DNA of 64,000 nucleotides from Imperialibacter roseus (GCF_032999765.1 NZ_CP136051.1:3758417-3822416); one strand, 5' to 3'; positions 1-9,106 are shown, counted from the first letter of the stretch. Numbers and translations are program-made. Notes: generated from the sequence alone by a model not told the origin.

Positions 1-2
1 AC

Positions 3-680
3 AGCTGGATGGTTGGCGACTTCGAGCAGAAGGCGGCAGAGCAGCAAACATTCTTTGAGAAAAACGGCATCATTCCTGAGTCGTTTGGTCTGGCCATTGA
101 CCTTGGTGCCGGCCACGGGCTTCAGGCAATACCGCTGGCGAGACTGGGCTTTAGTGTTACTGCTATCGACTTCAGCGCTGTGCTCCTCAAAGAGCTTGAG
201 GAGCGCAAAGGCCACCTGGACATTTCGACTATCGAAGCCGATATAACTGACACATACTGGCACGGATCCCTCAAACCAGAGCTTGTCGTTTGTATGGGCG
301 ACACCATCAGCCATTTGGAAAGCTTCGAACAGGTCGAAACCCTTACCCTCACACTATCGAATCTGCTGACCAGAGAAGGAAAGCTTATCTATTCCTTTCG
401 TGACTATAGCCAGGCGCTAGAAGACACGCAGCGGTTCATCCCTGTTAACAGTGATAGTAACAGAATACACACGTGCTTGCTTGAGTACTTCGACAATACA
501 GTGAGAGTGACTGACCTGCTACACGAAAAACAAGGCGATATTTGGCAGCAGCAGGTGAGTTCGTACACCAAGCTCCGCCTAACCTCCGACATGGTCAGCG
601 CAATGATCGAGAAAAGCGGATTGAATGTGATAAGCGAGGGTGTCCACAACAGAATGAGCTACCTGATTGCTCAAAAGTAG
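3..680 (+). CDS. Class I SAM-dependent methyltransferase, 5' end cut by window edge
   Basis: The reading frame is already open at the window edge (Ser-Trp precede the first Met at position 9), so the true start probably lies upstream. The motif AIDLGAGHGLQAIPLA near residue 29 (counted from that Met) is the glycine-rich SAM-binding motif I of a Rossmann-fold methyltransferase, and VVCMGDTISHL fits the later acidic/motif IV region. The target molecule cannot be told from sequence. The gene ends 191 bp before the DMT transporter gene, and a set of three palindromes lies between them. Methyltransferase family is secure; substrate unknown. Confidence 0.8.
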   Translation, partial: SWMVGDFEQKAAEQQTFFEKNGIIPESFGLAIDLGAGHGLQAIPLARLGFSVTAIDFSAVLLKELEERKGHLDISTIEADITDTYWHGSLKPELVVCMGDTISHLESFEQVETLTLTLSNLLTREGKLIYSFRDYSQALEDTQRFIPVNSDSNRIHTCLLEYFDNTVRVTDLLHEKQGDIWQQQVSSYTKLRLTSDMVSAMIEKSGLNVISEGVHNRMSYLIAQK

Positions 681-722
681 CTGTTGAGGTGTTATTCTAG
701 TTCCGCTTCCAATGATTAGTTA

Positions 723-799
723 TTATCTGCTTATAGACAGATAATACACTTTATCTGCTTTAGAACAGATAAATTTGATTACCTGCGCCAGGACAGATA
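723..799. promoter_or_regulatory. Three tandem dyad repeats with 28-bp period, candidate operator array
   Basis: Three inverted repeats begin at 723, 751 and 779. The first two read TTATCTG, 8 bp, CAGATAA (723-744 and 751-772). The third is degenerate: TTACCTG, 8 bp, CAGATA (779-799). The start-to-start spacing is exactly 28 bp each time, while the 8-bp centres and 6-bp linkers differ. Conserved half-sites with variable spacers are what a set of dimer-binding operators would look like. The array sits 73-149 bp upstream of the DMT transporter start, so it could control that gene. No cognate regulator is identifiable. Confidence 0.6.
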
Positions 800-871
800 T
801 ATCTCATTAAATGAACATCCGTTGCCAAAAAAGGCTATTGAGAACCACTTTTCATCTACCTTCGTCGCTCT

Positions 872-1786
872 ATGCAAGCCATTACTTTAACGGGAAAAGA
901 AAAATGGGCAGCGCTGGGCCTAGCTGCTCTCGGTTCCACTATGTTCAGTGCCAAAGCTGTGTTCATTAAGCTGGCCTATCAGTTCGATATTTCATCCATC
1001 GACCTTATGTCACTGCGAATGCTCATGGCCCTGCCTTTCTACGCAGGCATTTTGTGGTGGACCAATAGAAAGAAAGAACCGATGGTCATTACCCGCAAGG
1101 ACATATGGCGCATTGTCCTGTATGGCATCATGGGTTACTACATCGCCAGCTATTTCGACTTTTGGGGACTGGAATATGTGAGTGCCAGCATGGAGCGGCT
1201 TATCCTGTTCATTTATCCAACGCTGGTGGTGATATTGTCTGCCATTTTCACCAAAAAGAAAGTAACGAAGTGGGAAGTGCTGGCCATTGGCATTACCTAC
1301 TCCGGCATGCTCCTTGCCTTTTTCGACAAAATCAAAATAGGTGGGGTACACGAAACGCTGATTGGAGGCAGTCTCATTTTTGTGAGTGCGCTTACCTATG
1401 CCATTTACCTGATTGGCAGCGGAAGGTTGATCCCGAAGTTTGGTACGGTTCGCTTCACCTCATTGTCAATGATAGTGGCTTGCATCGCTGTCATCTTCCA
1501 CAACCTCATCGCCAATGGGCAATTGGCCTTGCTTGACTTCCCCTGGCAAATCTATACCCTGGCATTGATGATTGCCCTCATCTCAACGGTGATTCCATCC
1601 TTCCTGATATCGGAGGCCATCAAGCGCATAGGCTCTTCGGAGGTAGCCATTACCGGAAACATCGGCCCCATCTCCACCATTATCCTGTCCATGATTTTCC
1701 TCCACGAAGTCATCGGCCTCTGGCAATGGGCTGGTACGGCGATTGTGTTGTTTGGGGTAAGCCTGCTATCTAGAAAGAAGGGATAG
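872..1786 (+). CDS. DMT-superfamily (EamA) transporter
   Basis: A 304-residue integral membrane protein with about ten hydrophobic segments arranged as two EamA repeats (roughly residues 10-150 and 165-300), the usual size for drug/metabolite transporters of the RhaT/EamA type. The first repeat opens with a Gly-rich stretch (LGSTMFSAKAVFIKLAYQF), and the C-terminal repeat carries ISTVIPSFLISEAIKRIG, typical of the family. It probably exports metabolites or amino-acid-like compounds, but the substrate cannot be read from sequence. The ATG at 872 lies just behind a TACCTTCG box (857-864), so the mRNA leader may be only a few bases long. The three dyads at 723-799 are its only obvious upstream signal. 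Confidence 0.85.
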   Translation: MQAITLTGKEKWAALGLAALGSTMFSAKAVFIKLAYQFDISSIDLMSLRMLMALPFYAGILWWTNRKKEPMVITRKDIWRIVLYGIMGYYIASYFDFWGLEYVSASMERLILFIYPTLVVILSAIFTKKKVTKWEVLAIGITYSGMLLAFFDKIKIGGVHETLIGGSLIFVSALTYAIYLIGSGRLIPKFGTVRFTSLSMIVACIAVIFHNLIANGQLALLDFPWQIYTLALMIALISTVIPSFLISEAIKRIGSSEVAITGNIGPISTIILSMIFLHEVIGLWQWAGTAIVLFGVSLLSRKKG

Positions 1787-2164
<378 letters not shown>

Positions 2165-3658
2165 TCACTTCGCCCAAGCCGGCACTGCTCCCCCCATATC
2201 AAACACCGGCACAGCCACGAGGTAAAGAACAATCGTCAACAACAGAATGCTGATCAGGTTCAGCCAGAACCCCGCCCGGGCCATTTGCGGAATGGTCACC
2301 AGCTCACTGCCAAAAATGACCGTGTTGGTGCCCGTACCCGACGGCAGCATAAAGGCAAATGAACAGGCAATGGTGGCTGGTATCATCAGCATGTAAGGAT
2401 GTGTGCCGCTGCTCACAGCCATGGTAGCCAGCACTGGCAGGAAGATATTGGCCGTAGCTGTATTGGAGTTGATCTCCGTCAGAAAAGTCATCAGCGTGAT
2501 CACACTCAGTAGCACCAGTAGCGGCGACCAGTTGGCTATAAACTGAAGCTCTGTGCCCAGCCACGCCGCCAGGCCAGTGGTTCCGAAGCTCTCAGCGATG
2601 GCATAGCCTCCGCCAACTATCATCACCGTGCCCCAGGGAATGGCCTCGGCTTGCTTCCAGGTGATCAGTCTCTTGCCGGACTCGCTTTTGTCGGGCAAAA
2701 AGAACAGGAGCAGGCAAGAAAAAACCGCCACGGTAGAATCATGCACCCAATCGGACACGCCAAGCAAGCTGGCCCACCCTGGGAGCACAAAGTCATCAAC
2801 CACAATATCCCTGCGGAAAACCCAGGCGAGTGCCGTGAAAATGAATATCCCAAGTACCATCTTCTCGGCCGGTTTCATCGTGCCGAGTCCTTTCAGTTCT
2901 TTCTCCACAATCTCCTTACCCCCTTCAAACTTCCCTTTGATCTTAAAATACCTGACGAGGTAGAACCAAATCAGCGGAAGGAAGATGACAATGAGCGGCA
3001 CCCCCAGCAGCATCCACTGGAAGAATGGAATCTCAGGAGCATCCGGGTAAAGCTTTTGAACCATGCCCGCAAAGACCATGTTGGGCGGGGTGCCAATGAG
3101 GGTGCCTGTTCCTCCAATACTACAGGCGTAGGCGATGGCCAGCATCAGGGCAATTCCGAAGTCTTTGTTGTGCCCCGAAGCTTCATTTTCCCTGCTGATA
3201 ATAGCCATTGCAATAGGCAGCATGAGCAGAGCTACTGCTACGTTCGCAATCCACATCGACAGGAGGGCCGAAGCCACCATAAAGCTAAGCAGCAGCATCC
3301 GGCGGCTACTACCTATGAGGTTCATAATGGAAAGTGCAATGCGTCGGTGCAAATGATGAACCTCAATGGCCTTGGAAATAATGAAGCCAGCCAGCAGCAT
3401 CAGCACATAGTTGTGGCCGTAGTTGGCGGCCGTAGTTTCAGCATCGAGAATGCCCAGAAGTGGAAACAAGGCTAATGGGAGCAGCGCCGTGGCTGCAATG
3501 GGTATGGCTTCAGAAACCCAGAGTGACGTCATGAGCAGCGCTACTGCCGCTGCTCTCATGGCCTGGTGAGAAAGGCCCTCCGGCGTTGGTAAAAAGATCA
3601 ACGCAGAGAAAATGAGCAGACCTACAATAAGGCCGATTCTCTTACCACTTATTTTCAA
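2165..3658 (-). CDS. SLC13/DASS-family anion:sodium symporter
   Basis: A 497-residue polytopic membrane protein of the divalent anion:Na+ symporter family, normally importing di- and tricarboxylates or sulfate with sodium. The family signatures are visible: IGGTGTLIGTPPNMVFAG near residue 180, and the Ser-Asn-Thr motif in EINSNTATANIFLPV near residue 395. These two motifs frame the substrate and sodium sites in INDY-type transporters. PSGTGTNTVIFGS follows in the last third. Length is normal. It stands alone, with a convergent neighbour across the palindromic repeats and an 88-bp gap to the next minus-strand gene. Substrate (succinate-type versus sulfate) is open. Confidence 0.88.
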   Translation of the reverse strand: MKISGKRIGLIVGLLIFSALIFLPTPEGLSHQAMRAAAVALLMTSLWVSEAIPIAATALLPLALFPLLGILDAETTAANYGHNYVLMLLAGFIISKAIEVHHLHRRIALSIMNLIGSSRRMLLLSFMVASALLSMWIANVAVALLMLPIAMAIISRENEASGHNKDFGIALMLAIAYACSIGGTGTLIGTPPNMVFAGMVQKLYPDAPEIPFFQWMLLGVPLIVIFLPLIWFYLVRYFKIKGKFEGGKEIVEKELKGLGTMKPAEKMVLGIFIFTALAWVFRRDIVVDDFVLPGWASLLGVSDWVHDSTVAVFSCLLLFFLPDKSESGKRLITWKQAEAIPWGTVMIVGGGYAIAESFGTTGLAAWLGTELQFIANWSPLLVLLSVITLMTFLTEINSNTATANIFLPVLATMAVSSGTHPYMLMIPATIACSFAFMLPSGTGTNTVIFGSELVTIPQMARAGFWLNLISILLLTIVLYLVAVPVFDMGGAVPAWAK

Positions 3659-3746
3659 TTGTTCAGGTGTTGGTTAGCCTGATCAATATGCTAAAAAATG
3701 CACAAATTATTCTTCGCCCGTTAAGAATTCCTCAATGCCAGTATGC

Positions 3747-5270
3747 TTACTTTAATTTATTCTCAAGATAGAGCACATCAGTTGTTGACGCATTCCACTT
3801 ATCGATAAATGACTTAGGTGTAAACGCCGGGGAGTAAGTAAATGAGCCTAAAATAAGATCCGTGTCACCATCGAGGTCAATATCACCGGACTCCATCACG
3901 ATCCATCGTCCGTCGTCGGCATTCGCCAGGGTATGTGGTTGGAAGCTGAAGTCGGCCGAAGAAGTGTTCTCAAGGTAGATAAATGATTCTTTGGGGTTGT
4001 TGTCGAAATCGGGAAAGAAGCAGGAAATGGCAAAGTCCACGTCACCATCCTGATCAAAGTCGACGGCTTCCACCTGAGTGGCGCCGTAAGCCGGGAAGAA
4101 GAACGCCTCTTCGAAATTATTCTTACCATCATTGAGGAAGAGCCTCATGCCATGGTAAGGCTTCAAAATGGGCGAGTAGTCGGCGTTGTCGCCATGCGCC
4201 ACGGCGATGTCCATGTCGCCATCGCCATCGTAGTCAAAAAGCTCAAGGTCGCTGGAGCCGTAAAGCGGATTGAGGCGTAGAATCTGCCTTGCAGCGAAAG
4301 TCAGTCCTTTGCCCTGATACAAAATATAGGCGCCTTCGTTGCCCTGCGAAACAAGCACCACAAGATCCTTCAGTCCATCGTTGTCCATGTCGTGCACCTC
4401 TACCTTGATGCAACCGGCGTAGGGCAACAGCTGTGTTTTTTCCCTGCGGCCGTCTATGTCGGAAATCAAAGTCAGCTGGCCAATCAGGTTGCCAAACTCA
4501 CAGACAAGTATCTCGTCGGTGCCATCACCATCAAAATCCTCGACCAGGCTAAACACCGGCCGTTGCAAAAACTCAGCTACCTTTCTTTGGGGCTGATCCG
4601 GCGTTACCTCCCACAACGTTCCCAACGACTGCTCCGTTGGGTGCATCTGTCCCATTTCAACAACGAACTCCCGTCCCATGCTCCTGTTAAACGAAACAAC
4701 AGAGGTTTTGAATGTCTCTTCGATCCGTGCGGAGTCGCCGGGCTCCCACTTCCATATTTGCCCGTTGGCATTAGCGCCATACACTCCCTTTTCGTCGTCA
4801 ACGTGTCTGAAATGCGTTACCAAAGACCCCTTGAAGTCCTCAGTCTTGATAAAAGTGGGAGAAAACTGGGTCAGCACGCTACTTCTCTCAACCCTGGCGA
4901 GATCGGCAGGCATAGAATCTGGGGCGTTTTCCAAAATGTATTTCGTTACGGCCTCCCAGTCGCTGTCAGAAATCATCGGTTTTTCAGGGTAGACATTGTT
5001 GGACTGCAAAAGCATTTTCTCGTTCATGTCCACCCTTCGGTAAGGGTCATATCCCTCTATCTTTACACCCAACCTTGCGCCCATCTCAGGAAGTACAAGC
5101 CTTTCCCACACACCTTTGGTTAGTTGTGCCGGGTCCGGCAGGTTGTGGCAGCCACCGCAGTAAGTTTTGTAAGTAGCCGCAGGTTTATCAATATTTCCAA
5201 CACATCCGTCAAGCAGGCAGGCCACAGAAATGATGGCACCAGCCCCAATCACCCATTTTATTCGCTTCAT
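3747..5270 (-). CDS. Lipoprotein with N-terminal c-type heme site and VCBS/FG-GAP repeats
   Basis: I take the ATG at 5270, which gives a lipoprotein signal (MKRIKWVIGAGAIISVACLL then DGC, lipid Cys about residue 23), instead of the longer frame to 5324. Close behind is a heme-binding CxxCH (CGGCH, residues 38-42). The rest is a set of FG-GAP/VCBS-type repeats with calcium-binding-like DxDxDG loops (DFDGDGTDE, DMDNDGLKD, DYDGDGDMD, DFDQDGDVD, DLDGDTD), expected to form a beta-propeller. The combination suggests a surface protein joining an electron-transfer group to a propeller scaffold. The family recurs in Bacteroidota, but its reaction is not established. The region upstream of the heme site looks short for a complete cytochrome domain. 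Confidence 0.8.
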   Translation of the reverse strand: MKRIKWVIGAGAIISVACLLDGCVGNIDKPAATYKTYCGGCHNLPDPAQLTKGVWERLVLPEMGARLGVKIEGYDPYRRVDMNEKMLLQSNNVYPEKPMISDSDWEAVTKYILENAPDSMPADLARVERSSVLTQFSPTFIKTEDFKGSLVTHFRHVDDEKGVYGANANGQIWKWEPGDSARIEETFKTSVVSFNRSMGREFVVEMGQMHPTEQSLGTLWEVTPDQPQRKVAEFLQRPVFSLVEDFDGDGTDEILVCEFGNLIGQLTLISDIDGRREKTQLLPYAGCIKVEVHDMDNDGLKDLVVLVSQGNEGAYILYQGKGLTFAARQILRLNPLYGSSDLELFDYDGDGDMDIAVAHGDNADYSPILKPYHGMRLFLNDGKNNFEEAFFFPAYGATQVEAVDFDQDGDVDFAISCFFPDFDNNPKESFIYLENTSSADFSFQPHTLANADDGRWIVMESGDIDLDGDTDLILGSFTYSPAFTPKSFIDKWNASTTDVLYLENKLK

Positions 5271-5381
5271 CGTATATCGTACTCCTTCGTCAACAATATT
5301 AGACAAATGAGCAGGAAAAAGCATGGAAGTTTGACTGGAAGGTTCTTTTTAGGCAAGAGGGAAATAGGTAGCCGACTTGAG

Positions 5382-6092
5382 CTACCTTCGCAAAGTAACC
5401 CCGAGGGAAATTTCAAATCCCTCAAGATTCACTCTCGCATCAGGAAAATCGATGGCTTTGGTTTCCAGGCTGCCCCCCTGCACGCCGCCAATATAGTCGC
5501 CGTTGAGGGTGGCAGCTGACGCAACGGACAAATAGCTGACCTCGGTTGACACCGAAAATTCTTTGGCTATGTGCCATTCAAAAGAGGTGCCGGCTATCCA
5601 GCCCAGGCCAATTTTAGTTTTAATTGTAGCATCAGTATTGGCAACGTCCCAGCCTTCATAATCTCTTAGTACCCTGTCGAAGTTGCCTTCGTTCAGCCTT
5701 GGGTTGATGTGCCAGATGCCAGCAGCTCCTCCCCTGATCCACCAGGTCACAATTTTGGTATCTATCTTGAAAGCCAGCTCCACAGGCACCAGCATAGAAA
5801 AGTGCGGGCCTGTCAGCGGCTTGTCTGCCTCAAAGGGTAGTTTATCCATCGCAAGCCCTGACATAGAATAAATGGAGCCGCCTGTCTCAATTCCCACAGG
5901 CCCAAAATAATAGCCCAGCCCTCTGACGGAAAACGGGCTGACCGGAGCCGACACATAGCCGTTTTTTGGCACCAGGTAGGAGAAAGAAATGCCTTGTGCC
6001 AGCAACTCACTACCCGCTAACCAGCTGATTGCCCCGGTTAAAACAAATAACTGAAGCGATTTGTAAAGGCCTCTGATTACGGTTATCTTCAT
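5382..6092 (-). CDS. Outer-membrane beta-barrel-like protein
   Basis: A 236-residue protein with an N-terminal signal sequence (hydrophobic stretch ending near ELLAQG) and alternating aromatic/hydrophobic strands through to the C-terminus, which ends LGVTLRR. Repeated strand-like stretches such as MLVPVELAFKIDTKIVTWW and KIGLGWIAGTSFEWHI are typical of small outer-membrane barrels in Bacteroidota. There is no recognisable catalytic motif. It is transcribed divergently from the Crp-like regulator gene with 87 bp between starts, so the two may share a control region. Function unknown. Confidence 0.65.
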   Translation of the reverse strand: MKITVIRGLYKSLQLFVLTGAISWLAGSELLAQGISFSYLVPKNGYVSAPVSPFSVRGLGYYFGPVGIETGGSIYSMSGLAMDKLPFEADKPLTGPHFSMLVPVELAFKIDTKIVTWWIRGGAAGIWHINPRLNEGNFDRVLRDYEGWDVANTDATIKTKIGLGWIAGTSFEWHIAKEFSVSTEVSYLSVASAATLNGDYIGGVQGGSLETKAIDFPDARVNLEGFEISLGVTLRR

Positions 6093-6179
6093 TTACTCAA
6101 ACTTTTTACACCTGTCATCCTTTTTCGAAAACGAAGTTAGGACATAAAGCCTCTTTCTTAAGACTAATTTGCTTTGAAT

Positions 6180-6749
6180 ATGAGTGAGTTGCAGAAATTC
6201 CTCAAATCCATCTATGACCTGCCGGCATCGAGCATGCAAAAGCTGGAGGATTGTCTGAAACCGGTGGAGTTCAAAAGAAAGGAGGTAATAACCTGGGAAG
6301 GGCATGTTGAGAAGTACCTCTATTTTGTTCAGGAGGGCATCCAGAAATCTTACTATATCAAGGATGGAAATGAACACGTCATTGCATTCACTTATGCCCC
6401 CTCTTTTTCGGGTATCCCTGAGTCGTTTCTTACACAAACTCCCTCAAAATATTTTCTGGACACCATCACGCCCAGCAAACTGCTCCGGCTTTCCTACGAT
6501 CAGCTCCAGTCGTTACTAAGCGAAGACCGCCATTTGGAACGGATGATGCAGAAAGCAACGGAAGTTGTGCTGGCAGGGCTGATCCAGCGCCATCATGAGC
6601 TGCTGGCCTTTGATATTGAAGAAAGGTTTACAGCTTTCGTCAAACGAAGTCCAAAATTACTCAACCTCATCCCCCACAAAGACCTGGCCTCTTACCTCGG
6701 CATTAATGCCACCAACTTCAGTAAGCTGCTGGCACGGGTGAAAATCTGA
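6180..6749 (+). CDS. Crp/Fnr-family transcriptional regulator
   Basis: About 190 residues with a cyclic-nucleotide-binding-like beta-roll (residues 20-115) followed by a helical C-terminal part ending LIPHKDLASYLGINATNFSKLLARVKI, a winged-helix recognition segment. This short form, with the HTH near the extreme C-terminus, is common in Bacteroidota. The cAMP-phosphate-binding residues of true Crp are not evident, and no Fe-S Cys cluster is present, so the effector is unknown. I prefer the ATG at 6180 to the TTG two codons upstream. A perfect 16-bp palindrome (6753-6768) follows the stop codon and precedes the hydrolase gene, a plausible target. Confidence 0.85.
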   Translation: MSELQKFLKSIYDLPASSMQKLEDCLKPVEFKRKEVITWEGHVEKYLYFVQEGIQKSYYIKDGNEHVIAFTYAPSFSGIPESFLTQTPSKYFLDTITPSKLLRLSYDQLQSLLSEDRHLERMMQKATEVVLAGLIQRHHELLAFDIEERFTAFVKRSPKLLNLIPHKDLASYLGINATNFSKLLARVKI

Positions 6750-6752
6750 AAT

Positions 6753-6768
6753 CTTGGTATATACCAAG
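6753..6768. promoter_or_regulatory. Perfect 16-bp palindrome, candidate operator
   Basis: CTTGGTATATACCAAG is fully self-complementary. It lies 3 bp after the Crp-like regulator gene and 47 bp before the ATG of the alpha/beta hydrolase gene. There is no loop and no T-tract, so it is a poor terminator and a good dimer-binding operator. The bound protein is unknown; the neighbouring regulator is one candidate. Confidence 0.55.
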
Positions 6769-6815
6769 AGTCATTCCTTTGCCGCTCGATTCCTTTGCTA
6801 AAAAATAAAACAGCA

Positions 6816-7724
6816 ATGAAGCAGCAAACTCCTCTTTGGCTTGACGAAAGCCTCTACCCCTTTTCACACCGTTACATCGACCTTCCCTCTGGCAGAATGC
6901 ACTATGTGGATGAAGGTCGGGGCGACGTACTTTTGTTTGTGCATGGCACGCCTGCATGGTCATTCCTTTACAGAGAGCAAATAAAAACACTGCGCACAAA
7001 GTACCGATGCATTGCCGTCGATCATATTGGTTTCGGGCTGTCAGATAAGCCGGAAGATTTCGACGGCACTCCTCAAGCCCACTCAGCCAACCTTGCCCTG
7101 TTTGTAGAAAAGCTCGGCCTCACCAATATCACCCTTGTTGTCCATGACTTCGGCGGGCCGATAGGCCTTTCATTCGCCCTCTCGCATCCAGAAAAGGTGA
7201 GGAACCTGGTGATACTAAACACCTGGCTCTGGAAAACCAGCGATAACCCCGATGTGCAAAAGGTTGACAAGGTGGTAAACAGCAGGTTGGGCAAGTTAAT
7301 TTATCTGCACACAAATTTTTCCCCATCCATTCTGATGGAAAAATCTTTCCACGACAAATCGAAACTAACAAAGGCCATACACCTTCACTATACCAGACCG
7401 TTTCCCAACAAGGCGTCCCGGTGGGGGCTTTTACGGCTGGCACAATCCCTTCTTGGGTCTTCCGATTGGTACGAAGAGCAGTTTAAACAACTACATAAAT
7501 GGCAGCATAAAACCGCTTTGATCCTTTGGGGCACAGAAGATCAATTTATAAAACCAGCATTTCTGGATAAATGGAAGGAAGCGCTCCCACAGGCTACTGT
7601 CCGAACTTTTGACGCCGGACATTTCGTTCAGGAAGAATCCTCGAAAGAGGTTTCCGATGCCATTGACAGCCTAATGCAACAGAGCCAATTTTCGCTGGCT
7701 AGCAACACTTTTACCGGAGCCTAG
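6816..7724 (+). CDS. Alpha/beta hydrolase, haloalkane-dehalogenase-like
   Basis: A 302-residue alpha/beta-hydrolase fold protein. HGTPAW (residues 45-50) supplies the oxyanion-hole region. The nucleophile elbow is VVHDFGGPIG, with Asp instead of Ser, as in haloalkane dehalogenases and epoxide hydrolases. LWGTEDQF gives the acid position and DAGHFVQEE the catalytic His. It should therefore cleave a carbon-halogen or epoxide bond through an alkyl-enzyme ester, but assignment between these two reactions needs the halide-stabilising residues to be aligned. I chose the ATG at 6816 over an upstream TTG. It follows the Crp-like regulator gene in the same direction. Confidence 0.78.
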   Translation: MKQQTPLWLDESLYPFSHRYIDLPSGRMHYVDEGRGDVLLFVHGTPAWSFLYREQIKTLRTKYRCIAVDHIGFGLSDKPEDFDGTPQAHSANLALFVEKLGLTNITLVVHDFGGPIGLSFALSHPEKVRNLVILNTWLWKTSDNPDVQKVDKVVNSRLGKLIYLHTNFSPSILMEKSFHDKSKLTKAIHLHYTRPFPNKASRWGLLRLAQSLLGSSDWYEEQFKQLHKWQHKTALILWGTEDQFIKPAFLDKWKEALPQATVRTFDAGHFVQEESSKEVSDAIDSLMQQSQFSLASNTFTGA

Positions 7725-7940
7725 CTTCTGCATGTAGCACCGTTCGCAGGCTGCGAAGATAATTAGCAACACAATAGTGATTTTGTGCGCAACTGTTTTC
7801 ATTTTTGCACCCAGATCGATGCTTCTCTGACATTTGGGCAAATGAAGCATCAAAAGCTAAATGGGTACGTAAAATATAATTAATCGAATAACTTATTGAA
7901 TATTTTAACGTTACAACAAACTAAAACAACAAGTCATTTT

Positions 7941-8420
7941 ATGAAAAAACTGTTTTTATTAGTAACAACCAGTTTAATTATTGCTTCGGCAGCCAACGCA
8001 CAGAACACAGATTATAAAACAGCCGTGGGACTCAGGGCTGGTTTATCAGCCGGTCTTACAGTCAAGCATTTTCTTAGTCAAAAAGGTGCCCTGGAAGGTC
8101 TCGTTTCATCCCGCTGGGGTGGTGTAAACATCACAGGTTTATACGAAGTACACGACATAGCTTTTGACGAGCCAGGCCTTCGCTGGTACTATGGCGCAGG
8201 TGGCCATGTCGGCTTTTGGGATGGCAACAAGAATCCCTGGTTTGATGACAATGACAACCACAGCGTAATAGGTGTAGACCTTATTCTTGGTATGGAATAT
8301 ACCATACCGGGCTCACCAGTCAACCTGAGTTTGGACTGGAAACCAGGTTTTAACCTTGTCGGCTACAGTGGATTTTGGGGAGATGAATTCGCTCTTTCCC
8401 TGCGATTTGCTTTTAAGTAA
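7941..8420 (+). CDS. Small exported outer-membrane-type protein
   Basis: A 159-residue protein starting MKKLFLLVTTSLIIASAANAQ, a clear signal peptide with cleavage after ANA. The mature part is rich in Gly, Trp and Tyr with alternating strands (VGLRAGLSAGLTVKHF, LRWYYGAGGHVGFWDG) and ends with Phe-Ala-Phe-Lys, a hallmark of small outer-membrane barrels. A hairpin terminator follows. No enzyme motif is seen and the role is unknown. The ATG at 7941 is preferred to an upstream TTG because it opens directly on the signal peptide. Confidence 0.7.
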   Translation: MKKLFLLVTTSLIIASAANAQNTDYKTAVGLRAGLSAGLTVKHFLSQKGALEGLVSSRWGGVNITGLYEVHDIAFDEPGLRWYYGAGGHVGFWDGNKNPWFDDNDNHSVIGVDLILGMEYTIPGSPVNLSLDWKPGFNLVGYSGFWGDEFALSLRFAFK

Positions 8421-8428
8421 ATATTTTG

Positions 8429-8461
8429 AGGGAGGGCGCCGTCGGCATCCTCCCTTTAAAA
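8429..8461. terminator. Hairpin terminator between convergent genes
   Basis: AGGGAGG (8429-8435) pairs with CCTCCCT (8449-8455) and is followed by TTTAAAATTT on the plus strand. It lies exactly between the barrel gene (plus) and the esterase-like gene (minus) and overlaps the stop codon region of the latter. Confidence 0.6.
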
Positions 8462-9106
8462 TTTCGATGCCAGTCGCATCAGTTCCTCTCTGTTCACTTC
8501 ATGTTTCCCCTCAAACACCAGGCTTCTGGTGTTCTTGCCAAACAGCTCTTTGAGTCTTACCTTTTCCTGAGCCAGCAGCTGCTCGCTATAATAAATATCT
8601 TGCCTGCCAATGCAGCCAATCACCTCTGCTTTTGGCGACGCAAATTCGAAATCTGCCGGCGTCAGTTCTTTTGGGAACCCACCTGCCCACAGCACCATTT
8701 TGTGAAAGGGCCACTTCTTGTGTGCAGCTAACCTCGCCACGGCCGATACGCCTTGCGAAAAGCCAAACAAAATCAGCTTGTAGTGGTCAAAGTCGATGTC
8801 TTCAAAAATAGGATCAAAAACCGCATCGAAGTAGGCCCTTTGATTGGCCAGCTCAGTTTCCCTGTCCTCTTTTGTCATCCAGCTTGCCCCCACCCTTCCA
8901 TAGGTCTGATCGAGATACAAGCGACTAAGCCCTTGCGGCGCAATGACAAAATGCTTGCTCGGATCCAAAAAATCGAACTTTTGAACAAAAAACTCTGCCA
9001 GTTGCGCATAACCATGACACACCACCCATATGTATTTGGTGGCAGGCGTTACATTGTTGAGTGTGTAATAAGGAGCTGAAAAAGAAAAGGAGACGTGTCG
9101 CTGCAA
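8456..9106 (-). CDS. Carboxylesterase/phospholipase-like alpha/beta hydrolase
   Basis: A 216-residue compact alpha/beta hydrolase. The nucleophile elbow is GFSQG (Ser-hydrolase type), GRQD near residue 170 gives the acid, and EGKHEVN near residue 200 the catalytic His. Length and motif order match the dienelactone hydrolase/phospholipase-carboxylesterase group (AB hydrolase 2). There is no signal peptide, so it is probably cytoplasmic and acts on small esters. There is no ATG in a sensible place: the best start is a TTG at 9106, so the N-terminus is uncertain by a few residues. Confidence 0.75.
   Translation of the reverse strand: MQRHVSFSFSAPYYTLNNVTPATKYIWVVCHGYAQLAEFFVQKFDFLDPSKHFVIAPQGLSRLYLDQTYGRVGASWMTKEDRETELANQRAYFDAVFDPIFEDIDFDHYKLILFGFSQGVSAVARLAAHKKWPFHKMVLWAGGFPKELTPADFEFASPKAEVIGCIGRQDIYYSEQLLAQEKVRLKELFGKNTRSLVFEGKHEVNREELMRLASKF

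Noticed and set aside
723-799. Possible short CRISPR array
   Set aside because: Units are 28 bp with variable centres inside the repeats and 6-bp linkers instead of 25-40-bp spacers; no cas genes in the window.
2651-3475. Long plus-strand frame opposite the SLC13 gene
   Set aside because: Antisense shadow of a clear transporter gene, with unlikely composition (Gln/His/Asn-rich).
4392-5123. 243-codon plus-strand frame opposite the VCBS gene
   Set aside because: Shadow frame; the minus-strand product has signal peptide, heme site and propeller repeats, the plus-strand one nothing.
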